Below, piece after piece: positions 52,901 to 56,991 of a stretch of DNA of 64,000 nt (position 1 is its first letter; each line of letters opens with the position of its first letter). The notes under the pieces were generated by a model. It did not search any database. It worked only from the letters and a program-made list of their open reading frames with translations, and was not told where the DNA came from. A program made the position numbers and the translations under genes. The stretch comes from Mactromeris polynyma (taxonomy: Eukaryota > Mollusca > Bivalvia > Venerida > Mactridae), in NCBI GenBank assembly GCA_032209605.1, contig JASFXZ010000001.1, positions 43,590,619 to 43,654,618 of the forward strand. Reading direction: 5' to 3'.

Positions 52901-55523
52901 GTCATTTAATAGTATCTAATGAAATAAATGCAATGATTTCTGTAACTGCTACGAAAAATACCAATGATGCACGATTCTCTCATGGAAATTATATAGTCAG
53001 CGTTATAGAAGTAATACATATTCATACATAAAGGTCAGGATCAGATTAATATGTTCGGACTATAACCACATGGAGCAGCCCTATACTAGACAGACAAAAT
53101 GAATCCTTTTATTTGTTTATTGTAAAACATCCAGATTCTTTTACTTGGGCCAAGAATTTTTATCAGACATGTTTGCCAGTCTAACAAATTTGGTGAAACC
53201 TGGGTTCAAGTCAATACGGTATGAAGTATTTCTCTGAGAGAAGTTTTGTTTCAAATTTACCTCAGAAATGTAGACATTTTAAGCAGTAAGAGTCGGGTGT
53301 TTCCAAAAGATGGACTAGTCACAATATGTCTTCCATATTCTTATTTTATCTCATTTATTTCATAGTGTATGCAATTTATTTATTGAAATGTGTCTTTTAT
53401 GATTCAAATTTTCCTCAGAAATGTAGATATTTTAAGCAGTAAATGTCAATTTTTCCAAAAGATGGACTAGTCACAATATTTTTTCCATATTCTTATTTTC
53501 TCAAATATTAACTTTAATATTTGACAAGTAGCTGATACTTCAATATGATGTAAAATGGATTGAGGAATTCTTGTATCTTGGTCCACCCAGTTTTCGTGGT
53601 ACTTATGATATTGGCCATTATTTAGAGCTTATCATATGGGGCTGGTGTCCCTTACAGCGATATCGCCTTAAGACACACCTGTCCTGTTTTATAACCTTTT
53701 TATTGAATATGTTCGATTCAGTGTAGAGTTATGTGTTGTCAGAAAACAAGATAGAAATGTACAAATAAACAAGTTTTGACAACCACGATTTCTTGACATA
53801 CCACTTAAACCCATTGGTCGACCACACTAATTTCATGGAAAAATATAATTGATTTGTTTTTCTCATGGAATGGTTTTCATTATATTTTATATAGATGAAA
53901 GTGGATACCTTAGAGATATAGAAAATTGGTTACCGTGTTTGGAGAATCAGGAGAAGCTATGTCAGATACTTGGCTTGTCAGACAGGAAACCAATACATGA
54001 ACCTGTCACATTTCAACAAACGGATCCTTTAGGAACCTCACATATGAACTCGATGCAAGGAAAAAGTGGTAAACCAGCAGGTAAGCTTTAGTGAAAATAT
54101 TCCTTAAAGGTTTTCCCAAAAGCCACATTTTGACCCAAAGGATTCTGGCTGAATGGTGAATTTTCCACTGAATTAAAGGTAATTAAACTATAAAATCTGG
54201 TGAAAATTTATCAAATAACCCCTAGAGACTCAGTACCTAGGTGTATGAAGAGTATGGTTATTAATCTTGTGAGCTTTCATTTTCTGTAAACCTGTATATA
54301 TTCCCAAATACAGTGTTTGGCATTTTTCACAGTCCTGACGTTTTTGTGACTACAGTCGGATTTATTTGACAACCTTCTATCTGAATATTTGGTGTCATCC
54401 TAAATAAATATCAGGTCCCGACGTATCTTCTCAAGTACGTCTAATTAAAATGGGCTATTAAAAAACTATGTACTTTTCGAAATAAAATTTTGGAACGATG
54501 AAATAGAATGAACGAGGTCTGACTGTATTATAATTGGAAGTATTATGTCAACATATAATGTCCTAAGAATGCCAGTTTTCTACGTCTATTTAGTTTCCCA
54601 GGAAAATACCGACCTTACAAACCCCTAAGTTTAAAAATCTGTCACTCTTCTACTGTAGCTTTATAATGCTTCTCTTCACTCTCCTTATAGGAGCATCATC
54701 AAAGAGTGCAAAACCTGATGATGGTAAGGTACGAAGTCTGCCAGATCAAGTGATGAGTTTGAAGAACAGTGAGGAGAGATTGATGGCTTTACACAGAACT
54801 GTGAGAGCATCTCAAGTTACCATTGCTAGGAAGTTGGTACTGCAAGCTTTAGCTGTGCTCTCTGGAAGGTGTGGTCTTTGTTTAATGTATAGGTAGTAAA
54901 GTTTGCAACATGAAAATGTTGAGAAAATATCAGCCTGTGTAAATTTCCCTGACTGGAATATATAGTTACATACTAGAATTTTAAATGTAATTATACTCTT
55001 AACTGTGATTCATAAACATTTCCATTATTGAAACGTCAAGAATTACCCGTTTATAACCTTCTTGACTTTTGAAAATATCTACTTGTACAAGTATTTAATG
55101 TTCATTTTGTGCATTGCATGTACCTTATACTTGTTCTCTGTTCATATAAATTGTTACACTGGCCTAGAAACAATACATCTGTCTTTGTAATAAATTGAAA
55201 TGATTGAAATGTCTCCACCCTCCAGTTTACTGATTATTGCAGTGTGGATTCATACAAATTCAGAGGCCATTTTATTTATGAAAATAATGTTTTATAGTGG
55301 AACAACATGTAGTCTAACAGCTGCCCTGGAAAAAATGGGATTGTCTGACATCATGGTGATAGTACGTCTTATGTGCTTATGTGCATCAGGAAAGATAACT
55401 CCATCTAATGAAGACCAGCAAGGATCAGGGGAGACAAATCTTGATCATCTGACTGCTGCAGTAGGCTCCCTTGTTGAAGAAAATTCTAAAGCACAGAATC
55501 AATTGCTACAGCTATGTACAAAG
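12993..55523 (+). CDS. HERC1: HERC1 orthologue, 5' part (51 coding exons, 3' end outside window)
   Basis: Giant HECT-type E3 ubiquitin ligase; in vertebrates HERC1 is a cytosolic/Golgi protein of about 4,860 residues with two RCC1-like domains (RLD), SPRY, WD40 and a C-terminal HECT domain. The exons here join in phase with no stop into 3,405 codons. Seen, in order: the conserved N-terminal block ([20 protein letters not shown]), RLD1 (about residues 395-760), an armadillo-like helical middle, SPRY (about 1965-2118), a MIB/HERC2-like segment (2239-2292), UBA (about 2926-2968) and a C2H2 plus CxxC zinc-finger-like region (about 3118-3180). The start ATG at 12,993 lies one base after a splice acceptor and gives an N-terminus of the same length as the human protein, so a 5' exon must lie upstream. 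WD40, RLD2 and the catalytic HECT domain are not in the window. Assignment to HERC1 rather than HERC2 rests on collinear similarity over the whole length. All 50 complete introns are under about 1.8 kb. Confidence 0.95.
14000..14235 (+). repeat. Dispersed repeat (ggagttatggccc family)
   Basis: Contains tttttggaagagttatggcc; related sequences are at 18.0-18.15 kb and, inverted and duplicated, at 43.1-43.4 kb. In the intron after exon 1. Confidence 0.55.
14541..14639 (+). CDS. HERC1: HERC1 exon 2
   Basis: Residues 306-338, phase 0 at both ends. Ends TALCLLEQ, matching the human block around the ALCLFEEV motif. Acceptor ctttatccag, donor gtttgt. Confidence 0.88.
14870..15158. mobile_element. 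Family D element, partial copy
   Basis: Matches the right half of the element at 62.1-62.7 kb (gaatatgccaaaataaa, gtgtacatactgcatattga, caagagtccactg) and ends at TA. The left end is missing or unrecognisable. In the intron after exon 2. Confidence 0.62.
15296..15556 (+). CDS. HERC1: HERC1 exon 3 (start of RLD1)
   Basis: Residues 339-425, phase 0. A Ser/Thr-rich linker leads into [16 protein letters not shown], the first RCC1-type strand of the first propeller. Donor gtaact follows CCCTTG. Confidence 0.93.
16012..16243 (+). CDS. HERC1: HERC1 exon 4 (RLD1 blade)
   Basis: Residues 426-502 plus one base. Contains [14 protein letters not shown] and [13 protein letters not shown], near-identical in type to the vertebrate RLD1 blade. 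Ends in phase 1 within the WGDG turn. Confidence 0.95.
16695..16771 (+). CDS. HERC1: HERC1 exon 5 (RLD1)
   Basis: Residues 503-528. [18 protein letters not shown], the RCC1 outer strand signature. Starts in phase 1 and ends in phase 0 with donor gtaagt. Confidence 0.94.
17825..17921 (+). CDS. HERC1: HERC1 exon 6 (RLD1)
   Basis: Residues 529-560 plus one base. [20 protein letters not shown] then GEGDYGRLG, a complete RCC1 blade core. Phase 1 end in RLG. Confidence 0.95.
18020..18170 (+). repeat. Dispersed repeat (ggagttatggccc family)
   Basis: Contains tttttggaggagttatggcc, preceded by tattgggtatataagcatag, as in the copy at 14.1 kb. In the intron after exon 6. Confidence 0.55.
18417..18590. 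mobile_element. pogo-like MITE, family B, copy 1
   Basis: CAGACGGATCTCGTTAATTC at the left and ATTTGAATGAACGAGGT at the right. It ends about 20 bases before HERC1 exon 7, so it contributes to the acceptor context. Confidence 0.65.
18612..18755 (+). CDS. HERC1: HERC1 exon 7 (RLD1)
   Basis: Residues 561-608 plus one base. HGDSS opening, then [20 protein letters not shown] and FGSGDSG. Phase 1 at both ends, so it is a symmetric one-blade exon. Confidence 0.94.
18837..19013. mobile_element. pogo-like MITE, family A, copy 2
   Basis: CAGTAAAATCTC at the left, TGAGGTTTCACTG at the right, TA flanks. In the intron after exon 7. Confidence 0.7.
19284..19411 (+). CDS. HERC1: HERC1 exon 8 (RLD1)
   Basis: Residues 609-651. 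[16 protein letters not shown] and [14 protein letters not shown]. The 41 bases from 19298 match intron sequence exactly 60 bases upstream, a partial exon duplication (see findings). Confidence 0.94.
19793..19937 (+). CDS. HERC1: HERC1 exon 9 (RLD1)
   Basis: Residues 652-699 plus one base. [20 protein letters not shown] and [13 protein letters not shown]; the human counterpart also has a diverged GCGACLGCGSSEATAL-type blade here. Donor gtaagt. Confidence 0.94.
20616..20926. mobile_element. Fold-back element with long inverted repeats
   Basis: About 55 bases (ctacaatatttacctccctt...) recur as the complement at 20870-20924 with few mismatches, separated by about 200 bases. A MITE or fold-back element in the intron after exon 9. 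Confidence 0.7.
21216..21387 (+). CDS. HERC1: HERC1 exon 10 (last RLD1 blade)
   Basis: Residues 700-756 plus two bases. [20 protein letters not shown] and [15 protein letters not shown] close the propeller. Ends in phase 2, which dictates a direct join to the exon at 22287. Confidence 0.95.
22287..22421 (+). CDS. HERC1: HERC1 exon 11
   Basis: Residues 757-801. Reads [14 protein letters not shown] and [12 protein letters not shown], aligning with the human segment just after RLD1. Phase 2 at both ends. Confidence 0.92.
22945..23110 (+). CDS. HERC1: HERC1 exon 12
   Basis: Residues 802-857. [14 protein letters not shown] and [15 protein letters not shown] match the HERC1 helical middle region. 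Donor gtatgt. Confidence 0.94.
23485..23650 (+). repeat. Second SINE family, copy 1
   Basis: Shares gcaagtattgg, gtagtcattgggagtgaat and tataagttgtaa with the copy at 46.6 kb. The head is degenerate. In the intron after exon 12. Confidence 0.6.
23840..23965 (+). CDS. HERC1: HERC1 exon 13
   Basis: Residues 858-899, phase 0. [18 protein letters not shown], strongly conserved. A degenerate MITE begins 12 bases after the donor. Confidence 0.94.
23977..24155. mobile_element. pogo-like MITE, family A, copy 3 (degenerate)
   Basis: Left end CAGTAAAAGCTC; internal aataagaccacctc and ggtcttattattgagg are recognisable; the right end is eroded. Begins 12 bases after the exon 13 donor. Confidence 0.6.
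24397..24863. mobile_element. MITE with an amplified right terminal repeat
   Basis: Left end ggccccaatttcatgaaaat; the right end is the complement, but present as four head-to-tail 22-bp copies (24776-24863). In the intron after exon 13. Confidence 0.65.
24776..24863 (+). repeat. 22-bp tandem repeat, 4 perfect copies
   Basis: The unit runs from atattttcgtg to aaatcggggcc. Four identical units, 88 bases. Derived from the terminal inverted repeat of the MITE around it. Confidence 0.92.
25012..25187. mobile_element. pogo-like MITE, family A, copy 4
   Basis: CAGTGAACCTCATTGTAAGA at the left and GAAGTTTTACTG at the right, TA flank on the right side. Confidence 0.65.
25267..25425 (+). CDS. HERC1: HERC1 exon 14
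   Basis: Residues 900-952, phase 0. [17 protein letters not shown] and [16 protein letters not shown] align with the human IILTSLQDHTHVASLLG block. Confidence 0.93.
25530..26308. mobile_element. pogo-like element, family C (779 bases)
   Basis: CAGTTAAACTTCGCTAACTC at the left and the complementary GAGTTATCGAAGTTTAACTG at the right, TA on both sides. Interior repeats of aactcgag-type sequence. No transposase. In the intron after exon 14. Confidence 0.75.
27108..27260 (+). CDS. HERC1: HERC1 exon 15
   Basis: Residues 953-1003, phase 0. [16 protein letters not shown] corresponds to the human LHELLCSLQKQLLAFC helix pair. Acceptor atattatcag, donor gtaaat. Confidence 0.92.
27440..27605 (+). repeat. 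Dispersed repeat, copy 1
   Basis: Contains aaccagaatcctgagtgtca then aaatgtggcttttg; its complement recurs at 54.1-54.24 kb. In the intron after exon 15. Confidence 0.55.
27860..27995 (+). CDS. HERC1: HERC1 exon 16
   Basis: Residues 1004-1048 plus one base. [20 protein letters not shown], an amphipathic helical segment. Phase 1 end. Confidence 0.9.
28504..28686 (+). CDS. HERC1: HERC1 exon 17
   Basis: Residues 1049-1109 plus one base. [19 protein letters not shown] and [19 protein letters not shown] match the human helical repeats. Phase 1 at both ends. Confidence 0.92.
28892..29074 (+). CDS. HERC1: HERC1 exon 18
   Basis: Residues 1110-1170. [18 protein letters not shown] then DMLLGTP, one of the best conserved middle blocks. 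Phase 1 at both ends; the donor gtgaat is somewhat weak. Confidence 0.92.
29538..29715 (+). repeat. Tandem intron duplication
   Basis: The block ttttgactcttgaaaat...cagaatttcaggctg...tataccact occurs twice, about 110 bases apart, with several substitutions. In the intron after exon 18. Confidence 0.6.
29777..29974 (+). CDS. HERC1: HERC1 exon 19
   Basis: Residues 1171-1236. [20 protein letters not shown]. Two donor-like GT sites lie close together (29975, 29979); only 29975 keeps the frame into exon 20. Confidence 0.85.
30702..30822 (+). CDS. HERC1: HERC1 exon 20
   Basis: Residues 1237-1276. [20 protein letters not shown] matches human NESLLDTVSRFVLAALLKHT. Donor gtaagt; a 23-copy minisatellite begins about 15 bases into the intron. 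Confidence 0.9.
30838..31490 (+). repeat. 28-bp minisatellite, 23 copies
   Basis: Unit from atgctttgat to ttactgggt, strictly 28 bases, starts at 30841, 30869 ... 31457, then a partial copy. Only two variable positions: gggtatg/ggctatg and gatatc/gatacc. It lies about 15 bases after the exon 20 donor. Confidence 0.95.
31813..31989. mobile_element. pogo-like MITE, family B, copy 2 (inverted)
   Basis: CAGTCTGATTTTGTTCATTT to AAACGAGGTCCAACTG, TA on both sides. The interior is the complement of the other family-B copies. In the intron after exon 20, downstream of the minisatellite. Confidence 0.7.
32052..32269 (+). CDS. HERC1: HERC1 exon 21
   Basis: Residues 1277-1349. [20 protein letters not shown] then an acidic linker. 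The acceptor is placed at the second AG (32050-51), because the AG at 32042-43 would give an immediate stop in the incoming phase. The start is therefore less certain. Confidence 0.75.
32836..32955 (+). CDS. HERC1: HERC1 exon 22
   Basis: Residues 1350-1389. [20 protein letters not shown] aligns with the human CNSVIHRCALLLLGVSP helix. Phase 1 at both ends. Confidence 0.88.
33279..33338 (+). CDS. HERC1: HERC1 exon 23 (60 bases)
   Basis: Residues 1390-1409. [20 protein letters not shown], low conservation. Supported by acceptor tttttcag, donor gtaaaa and matching phase 1 at both ends. It is symmetric, so it could be skipped without a frameshift. Confidence 0.7.
33894..34037 (+). CDS. HERC1: HERC1 exon 24
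   Basis: Residues 1410-1457. A polar linker ([18 protein letters not shown]). Phase 1 at both ends, acceptor ctcttacag, donor gtatgt. Weakly conserved; support is mainly phase and splice signals. Confidence 0.7.
34541..34803 (+). CDS. HERC1: HERC1 exon 25
   Basis: Residues 1458-1545. [17 protein letters not shown] and [19 protein letters not shown]. Both its acceptor region and its donor region are duplicated nearby (see findings). Confidence 0.88.
35163..35381 (+). CDS. HERC1: HERC1 exon 26
   Basis: Residues 1546-1618, phase 0. [16 protein letters not shown] and [18 protein letters not shown] match human LRLEALHQILVLLSG and RLQFLAGCFGLG blocks. Confidence 0.93.
35834..35954 (+). CDS. HERC1: HERC1 exon 27
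   Basis: Residues 1619-1658. [20 protein letters not shown] parallels human DGIRAAKRNIQIEIQVAVH. Phase 1 end, donor gtttgt. Confidence 0.93.
36624..36864 (+). CDS. HERC1: HERC1 exon 28
   Basis: Residues 1659-1738. [18 protein letters not shown] and [18 protein letters not shown], well conserved. Ends in phase 2 with donor gtacat; the frame stays open after the donor for about 240 bases, which is intron. Confidence 0.93.
37195..37421 (+). CDS. HERC1: HERC1 exon 29
   Basis: Residues 1739-1814. [18 protein letters not shown] and [20 protein letters not shown] match human VVQSLLDLLCSQLKNLL and GDFLVFLRRVVSSKAIQS. Confidence 0.93.
37823..37992. mobile_element. pogo-like MITE, family A, copy 5
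   Basis: AGTGAAACCTCAACAATAAG at the left; the right part is ggccattaagtgagatttta. Both ends are slightly eroded. In the intron after exon 29. Confidence 0.6.
38065..38159 (+). CDS. HERC1: HERC1 exon 30
   Basis: Residues 1815-1846. [18 protein letters not shown], as human LRTRLLALHVLEAVLPAC. Donor gtaagt. Confidence 0.94.
38538..39029 (+). CDS. HERC1: HERC1 exon 31 (linker and SPRY start)
   Basis: Residues 1847-2010, phase 0. [17 protein letters not shown], then a charged linker, then the SPRY start at about 1965 with [20 protein letters not shown]. The linker between the two blocks is poorly conserved. Confidence 0.94.
39572..39811 (+). CDS. HERC1: HERC1 exon 32 (SPRY core)
   Basis: Residues 2011-2090. 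[20 protein letters not shown] and [20 protein letters not shown] are almost identical to vertebrate HERC1 SPRY, the strongest match in the window. Confidence 0.97.
39976..40222 (+). repeat. 21-bp degenerate minisatellite
   Basis: About 11-12 units built on tttgtcacaaactcctgt, period 21. Because 21 is a multiple of three, all frames stay open for long stretches; these frames are not genes. In the intron after exon 32. Confidence 0.85.
40314..40397 (+). CDS. HERC1: HERC1 exon 33 (SPRY end)
   Basis: Residues 2091-2118, phase 0. [20 protein letters not shown] then NPGEK completes the SPRY fold. Confidence 0.95.
40774..41044 (+). CDS. HERC1: HERC1 exon 34
   Basis: Residues 2119-2208. [20 protein letters not shown] then an acidic [12 protein letters not shown] tail. 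Two donors in the same phase exist (gtaaac at 40985, gtcagt at 41045). The longer form is preferred because human has a similar charged tail. Confidence 0.85.
41102..41260. mobile_element. pogo-like MITE, family A, copy 6
   Basis: AATGAAACCTCAATAATAAA at the left and GCAGTTTTACTG with TA at the right. In the intron after exon 34. Confidence 0.62.
41442..41530 (+). CDS. HERC1: HERC1 exon 35
   Basis: Residues 2209-2238. [17 protein letters not shown] corresponds to human SELQLRTLCIE, just before VWP. Acceptor tataatttaag, donor gtaggt. Confidence 0.88.
41635..41765 (+). repeat. Dispersed repeat (gtccgtccatctgt family)
   Basis: Contains gtctgtatgtccgtccatct and gctccataacttttgaacca, a repeat type common in molluscan introns. 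An open frame of 123 codons on the other strand across it is incidental. Confidence 0.5.
41960..42123 (+). CDS. HERC1: HERC1 exon 36 (MIB/HERC2-like segment)
   Basis: Residues 2239-2292. [20 protein letters not shown] and [12 protein letters not shown]; the GxRV...VQWDNG pattern recalls the MIB/HERC2 beta-barrel. That domain name is inference; orthology to human VWPVLAVIGGVDAGLRVGGR is clear. Confidence 0.94.
42493..42668. mobile_element. pogo-like MITE, family B, copy 3
   Basis: CAGTCAAACCTTGTTTATTC to GAATGAATGAGGTGCAGCTG. In the intron after exon 36. Confidence 0.65.
42775..42916 (+). CDS. HERC1: HERC1 exon 37
   Basis: Residues 2293-2340. [20 protein letters not shown] and LTYLS match human DVARFRGLTASVLLDLTYL. 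Donor gttaaa. Confidence 0.92.
43100..43645 (-). repeat. Duplicated dispersed repeat block
   Basis: Two copies of agggccataactcctcca (43179 and 43336) and two of gggtgtattgacatcaaact (43460 and 43602). Local duplications of the same family as at 14.0 and 18.0 kb, inverted. In the intron after exon 37. Confidence 0.6.
43847..44021 (+). CDS. HERC1: HERC1 exon 38
   Basis: Residues 2341-2398. A charged, probably helical linker ([20 protein letters not shown]). Little similarity; phase 0 to phase 1 with good splice sites. Confidence 0.78.
44550..44648 (+). CDS. HERC1: HERC1 exon 39
   Basis: Residues 2399-2431. Ser/Gly-rich disordered linker ([10 protein letters not shown]). Phase 1 at both ends, donor gtaagt. 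It is symmetric and so a candidate for alternative skipping. Confidence 0.78.
44827..44961 (+). CDS. HERC1: HERC1 exon 40
   Basis: Residues 2432-2476. Ser/Thr-rich linker ending in [10 protein letters not shown]. Phase 1 at both ends. A 41-bp, four-copy repeat lies in the following intron. Confidence 0.78.
45052..45218 (+). repeat. 41-bp tandem repeat, 4 copies
   Basis: Unit from ggtcaattactgg to aaggtcatgtag; the copies are nearly identical (one acttgg/acgtgg difference). In the intron after exon 40. Confidence 0.93.
45470..46372 (+). CDS. HERC1: HERC1 exon 41 (largest internal exon)
   Basis: Residues 2477-2777. A long acidic disordered stretch, then [20 protein letters not shown] and [20 protein letters not shown], which align with human LGAMKSLSALLGCSKYAELL and RAVMRSPIKRALGL. 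At 903 bases it is by far the longest exon after exon 1. Confidence 0.92.
46430..46572. mobile_element. pogo-like MITE, family A, copy 7 (left end lost)
   Basis: Right end ggtcttattattgaggattc then ACTG and TA; the left part is only loosely similar. In the intron after exon 41. Confidence 0.5.
46612..46795 (+). repeat. Second SINE family, copy 2
   Basis: A box-B-like head (ggttgtgagttcgagccc), a body with gcagtcatcgagagtgatta, and an A-rich tail aaaataaataagtttaaact. In the intron after exon 41. Confidence 0.65.
46846..47035 (+). CDS. HERC1: HERC1 exon 42
   Basis: Residues 2778-2840. Pro/Ser-rich linker ([20 protein letters not shown]). Phase 1 to phase 2, donor gtatat. Position and composition match the human Pro/Ser/Thr linker before the UBA domain. 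Confidence 0.82.
47307..47614 (+). CDS. HERC1: HERC1 exon 43 (Pro-rich, UBA start)
   Basis: Residues 2841-2943. Pro-rich segment, then [20 protein letters not shown], the first UBA helix pair with the MGF loop that contacts ubiquitin in other UBA domains. Acceptor catttaag, donor gtaaaa. Confidence 0.93.
47880..48262 (+). repeat. GC-rich degenerate tandem repeat
   Basis: Irregular units of 17-19 bases based on cctcacagacagggcctcc, about 20 copies, strongly C-rich on this strand. In the intron after exon 43; very different in base composition from its surroundings. Confidence 0.88.
48423..48591 (+). CDS. HERC1: HERC1 exon 44 (UBA end), GC donor
   Basis: Residues 2944-2999. [16 protein letters not shown] closes the UBA domain (human NITVLAMWMIEHPGHE). 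The exon ends AG followed by gcaagt; no GT donor gives the required phase, so this is a GC-AG intron. Confidence 0.92.
49307..49443 (+). CDS. HERC1: HERC1 exon 45
   Basis: Residues 3000-3045. [20 protein letters not shown] parallels human RRHKFDLAARTLLARAA. The donor gtctgt is weak; an earlier phase-1 GT at gtactc is possible but would drop the conserved tail. Confidence 0.8.
50312..50493 (+). CDS. HERC1: HERC1 exon 46
   Basis: Residues 3046-3106. Acidic: [20 protein letters not shown] and [20 protein letters not shown]. Corresponds to the human acidic region before the zinc-finger-like block. Confidence 0.87.
50726..50828 (+). CDS. HERC1: HERC1 exon 47 (C2H2-like)
   Basis: Residues 3107-3140. 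[20 protein letters not shown] fits C-x2-C-x9-H-x4-H at residues 3118, 3121, 3131 and 3136, as in human CELCECSVVSFNQHMKRNHP. Probably a zinc-binding module (inference). Confidence 0.94.
51441..52073 (-). mobile_element. CR1/L2-like LINE, 5'-truncated 3' end
   Basis: The minus-strand frame 52073-51657 encodes the reverse-transcriptase C-terminal tail ([43 protein letters not shown]). After it come a 3' UTR, AATAAA and a (TTA)n tail ending near 51441. Truncated at the 5' side as usual for LINEs. In the intron after exon 47. Confidence 0.78.
52074..52205. repeat. Dispersed repeat abutting the LINE
   Basis: Begins gggtttaacgccgtttctca and includes ttcagttatatacggcggcc. It adjoins the 5' truncation point of the LINE; probably the older repeat into which the LINE inserted (inference). 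Confidence 0.45.
52529..52732 (+). CDS. HERC1: HERC1 exon 48
   Basis: Residues 3141-3208. [16 protein letters not shown] and [14 protein letters not shown] follow the C2H2-like part; the CPTC pair could complete a second metal site. Acidic/polar tail. Confidence 0.94.
53252..53512 (+). repeat. Tandem intron duplication, about 150-bp period
   Basis: Two copies of a block of about 105 bases: cctcagaaatgtaga...ttttaagcagtaa...ccaaaagatggactagtcac, with a shared tail ttccatattcttattt. In the intron after exon 48. Confidence 0.75.
53895..54080 (+). CDS. HERC1: HERC1 exon 49
   Basis: Residues 3209-3270. [20 protein letters not shown] then PLGTS, as human LGLNDRRIVPEPVQFPDSDPLG. Phase 1 at both ends. 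Confidence 0.93.
54098..54240 (-). repeat. Dispersed repeat, copy 2 (inverted)
   Basis: Contains caaaagccacattttgaccc and aaggattctggctgaa, the complement of the copy at 27.4 kb. In the intron after exon 49. Confidence 0.55.
54353..54525. mobile_element. pogo-like MITE, family B, copy 4
   Basis: CAGTCGGATTTATTTGAC to GAACGAGGTCTGACTG, TA on both sides. In the intron after exon 49. Confidence 0.7.
54691..54868 (+). CDS. HERC1: HERC1 exon 50
   Basis: Residues 3271-3329. [20 protein letters not shown] then [11 protein letters not shown]. Phase 2 end, donor gtgtgg (weak), which joins in frame to GTTCSL in the next exon. Confidence 0.92.
55298..55523 (+). CDS. HERC1: HERC1 exon 51 (last in window)
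   Basis: Residues 3330-3405. [20 protein letters not shown] and NQLLQLCTK match human LAAGLESLGLTDIRTLVRLM and AKLLVQLCTQ. It ends with a good donor gtaagt in phase 0, so the transcript continues beyond the window. Confidence 0.94.
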
Positions 55524-56099
55524 GTAAGTTTTATATGAATCATAGTTCTGGTCGCTACATCTGAAGAGGTGGAGCTATATTCAAAGTTAAGTGAAGGGGA
55601 GGGATTGTTAAAGGACAGTGCATGAAATTAGAGTGAGGTAATTAAATACTGGCACTGTTACTTACTTCACTGTGGACAATAGTGACATTCCATATCGAAA
55701 CTTTACCTGGATTGGTTCAATTTGTCATAGTGCATGCTACATATATTTGATTGGTTAAACTTATGAAGGTTTCAGTTTCACATCAAGGTGCATGTCATGT
55801 CTGTTTATTTGCAAGAGACAAAAGCCTGTTTGTTACACACACATTTTGTGATTGGACTATGATACAAAACAGATAGAGTAAAAACACTTGGATACCTAAT
55901 TTAGTCTTGGGGCTACACCCCCTCGACTAAATGAGATACCCTAGTGATTTCATACTATTACATTGTGAAGTATGAATATGACACAAAATCACTGTTTTTA
56001 TATTTTAATCAATTGACAATCAATTACATTTGCACAACAACAATATGTTGTATACATACATAAAGTACTTTGATATGCTTTAAACTTATTTAAAAAGTA

Positions 56100-56265
56100 C
56101 AGTAAAACCTCAAGAATTAGACCACCATTGAAACCTTTGAAAAATGGTCTTCTTATTGATGTGGTCTTAGCATTGAGGTTGAATTCAGAGCAAAACAGTG
56201 AAAATTGTGTTCTTAATTTTGAGATGGTCTTAGTATTGAGATGGTCTTTAAGTGAGATTTTACTG
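56100..56265. mobile_element. pogo-like MITE, family A, copy 8
   Basis: CAGTAAAACCTCAAGAATTA at the left, GAGATTTTACTG at the right, TA on both sides. The cleanest copy of the family. Confidence 0.75.
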
Positions 56266-56991
56266 TACAAGCTATGTATTATGTATTTTGTTAACTCAGA
56301 TATTTTTCTATTTTATGTAGTATATCATGTTGTAGTATTATTTCAAGCTTTTACATACTCCTTTTTTTGTTGTATGGGAACATTTCTGTAAGCAGCTATG
56401 AATTAAAATTTGTATGAGAAATCTTCACTCATGGAACCTGTGGTCAAGTATAATGATAAGTAATGATGGTAGTCACATCCGCCTGAGGCTAAATAAACGA
56501 GTGTTAAGAATACACTTATACCAATGCACTTCCAATTTCAACCTATTGATTCGGATATCCATGAACAATTAGTAAGTAAACATCCAAAATGTCACAAAGA
56601 ATACAATCTGTCAATACCAAGTGTCTAGTTCTGCCCTATGAGTGAAATCATCTGTACCTGCCATTATAGTAAAACTACAGTCACTTTCTTTTCATTGGTT
56701 GAAAAGTTAACATTGCAGACTCAACAACAGGGAACTTTTTGCATTCAGGTTTTGTGTCGTAAAGGAGGATTTGAAACTGAAAGTGTCAGCCATGGGCCTG
56801 ATTTATAAATCATATCAGTTTGATGAATGAATGCTGAAATTGGTTTTAGAATTACCGGAAAACATTTCTGAGTCCTTAATTTCAAAACTTTATGTCCTTT
56901 GTAAATTTTTGGTTCGACCAAGCCACCTCATATTTACTAAACTAGGCGAAACTAGGAAAATAGTGTTCAACAGAATGCTTCGAGATAAAGC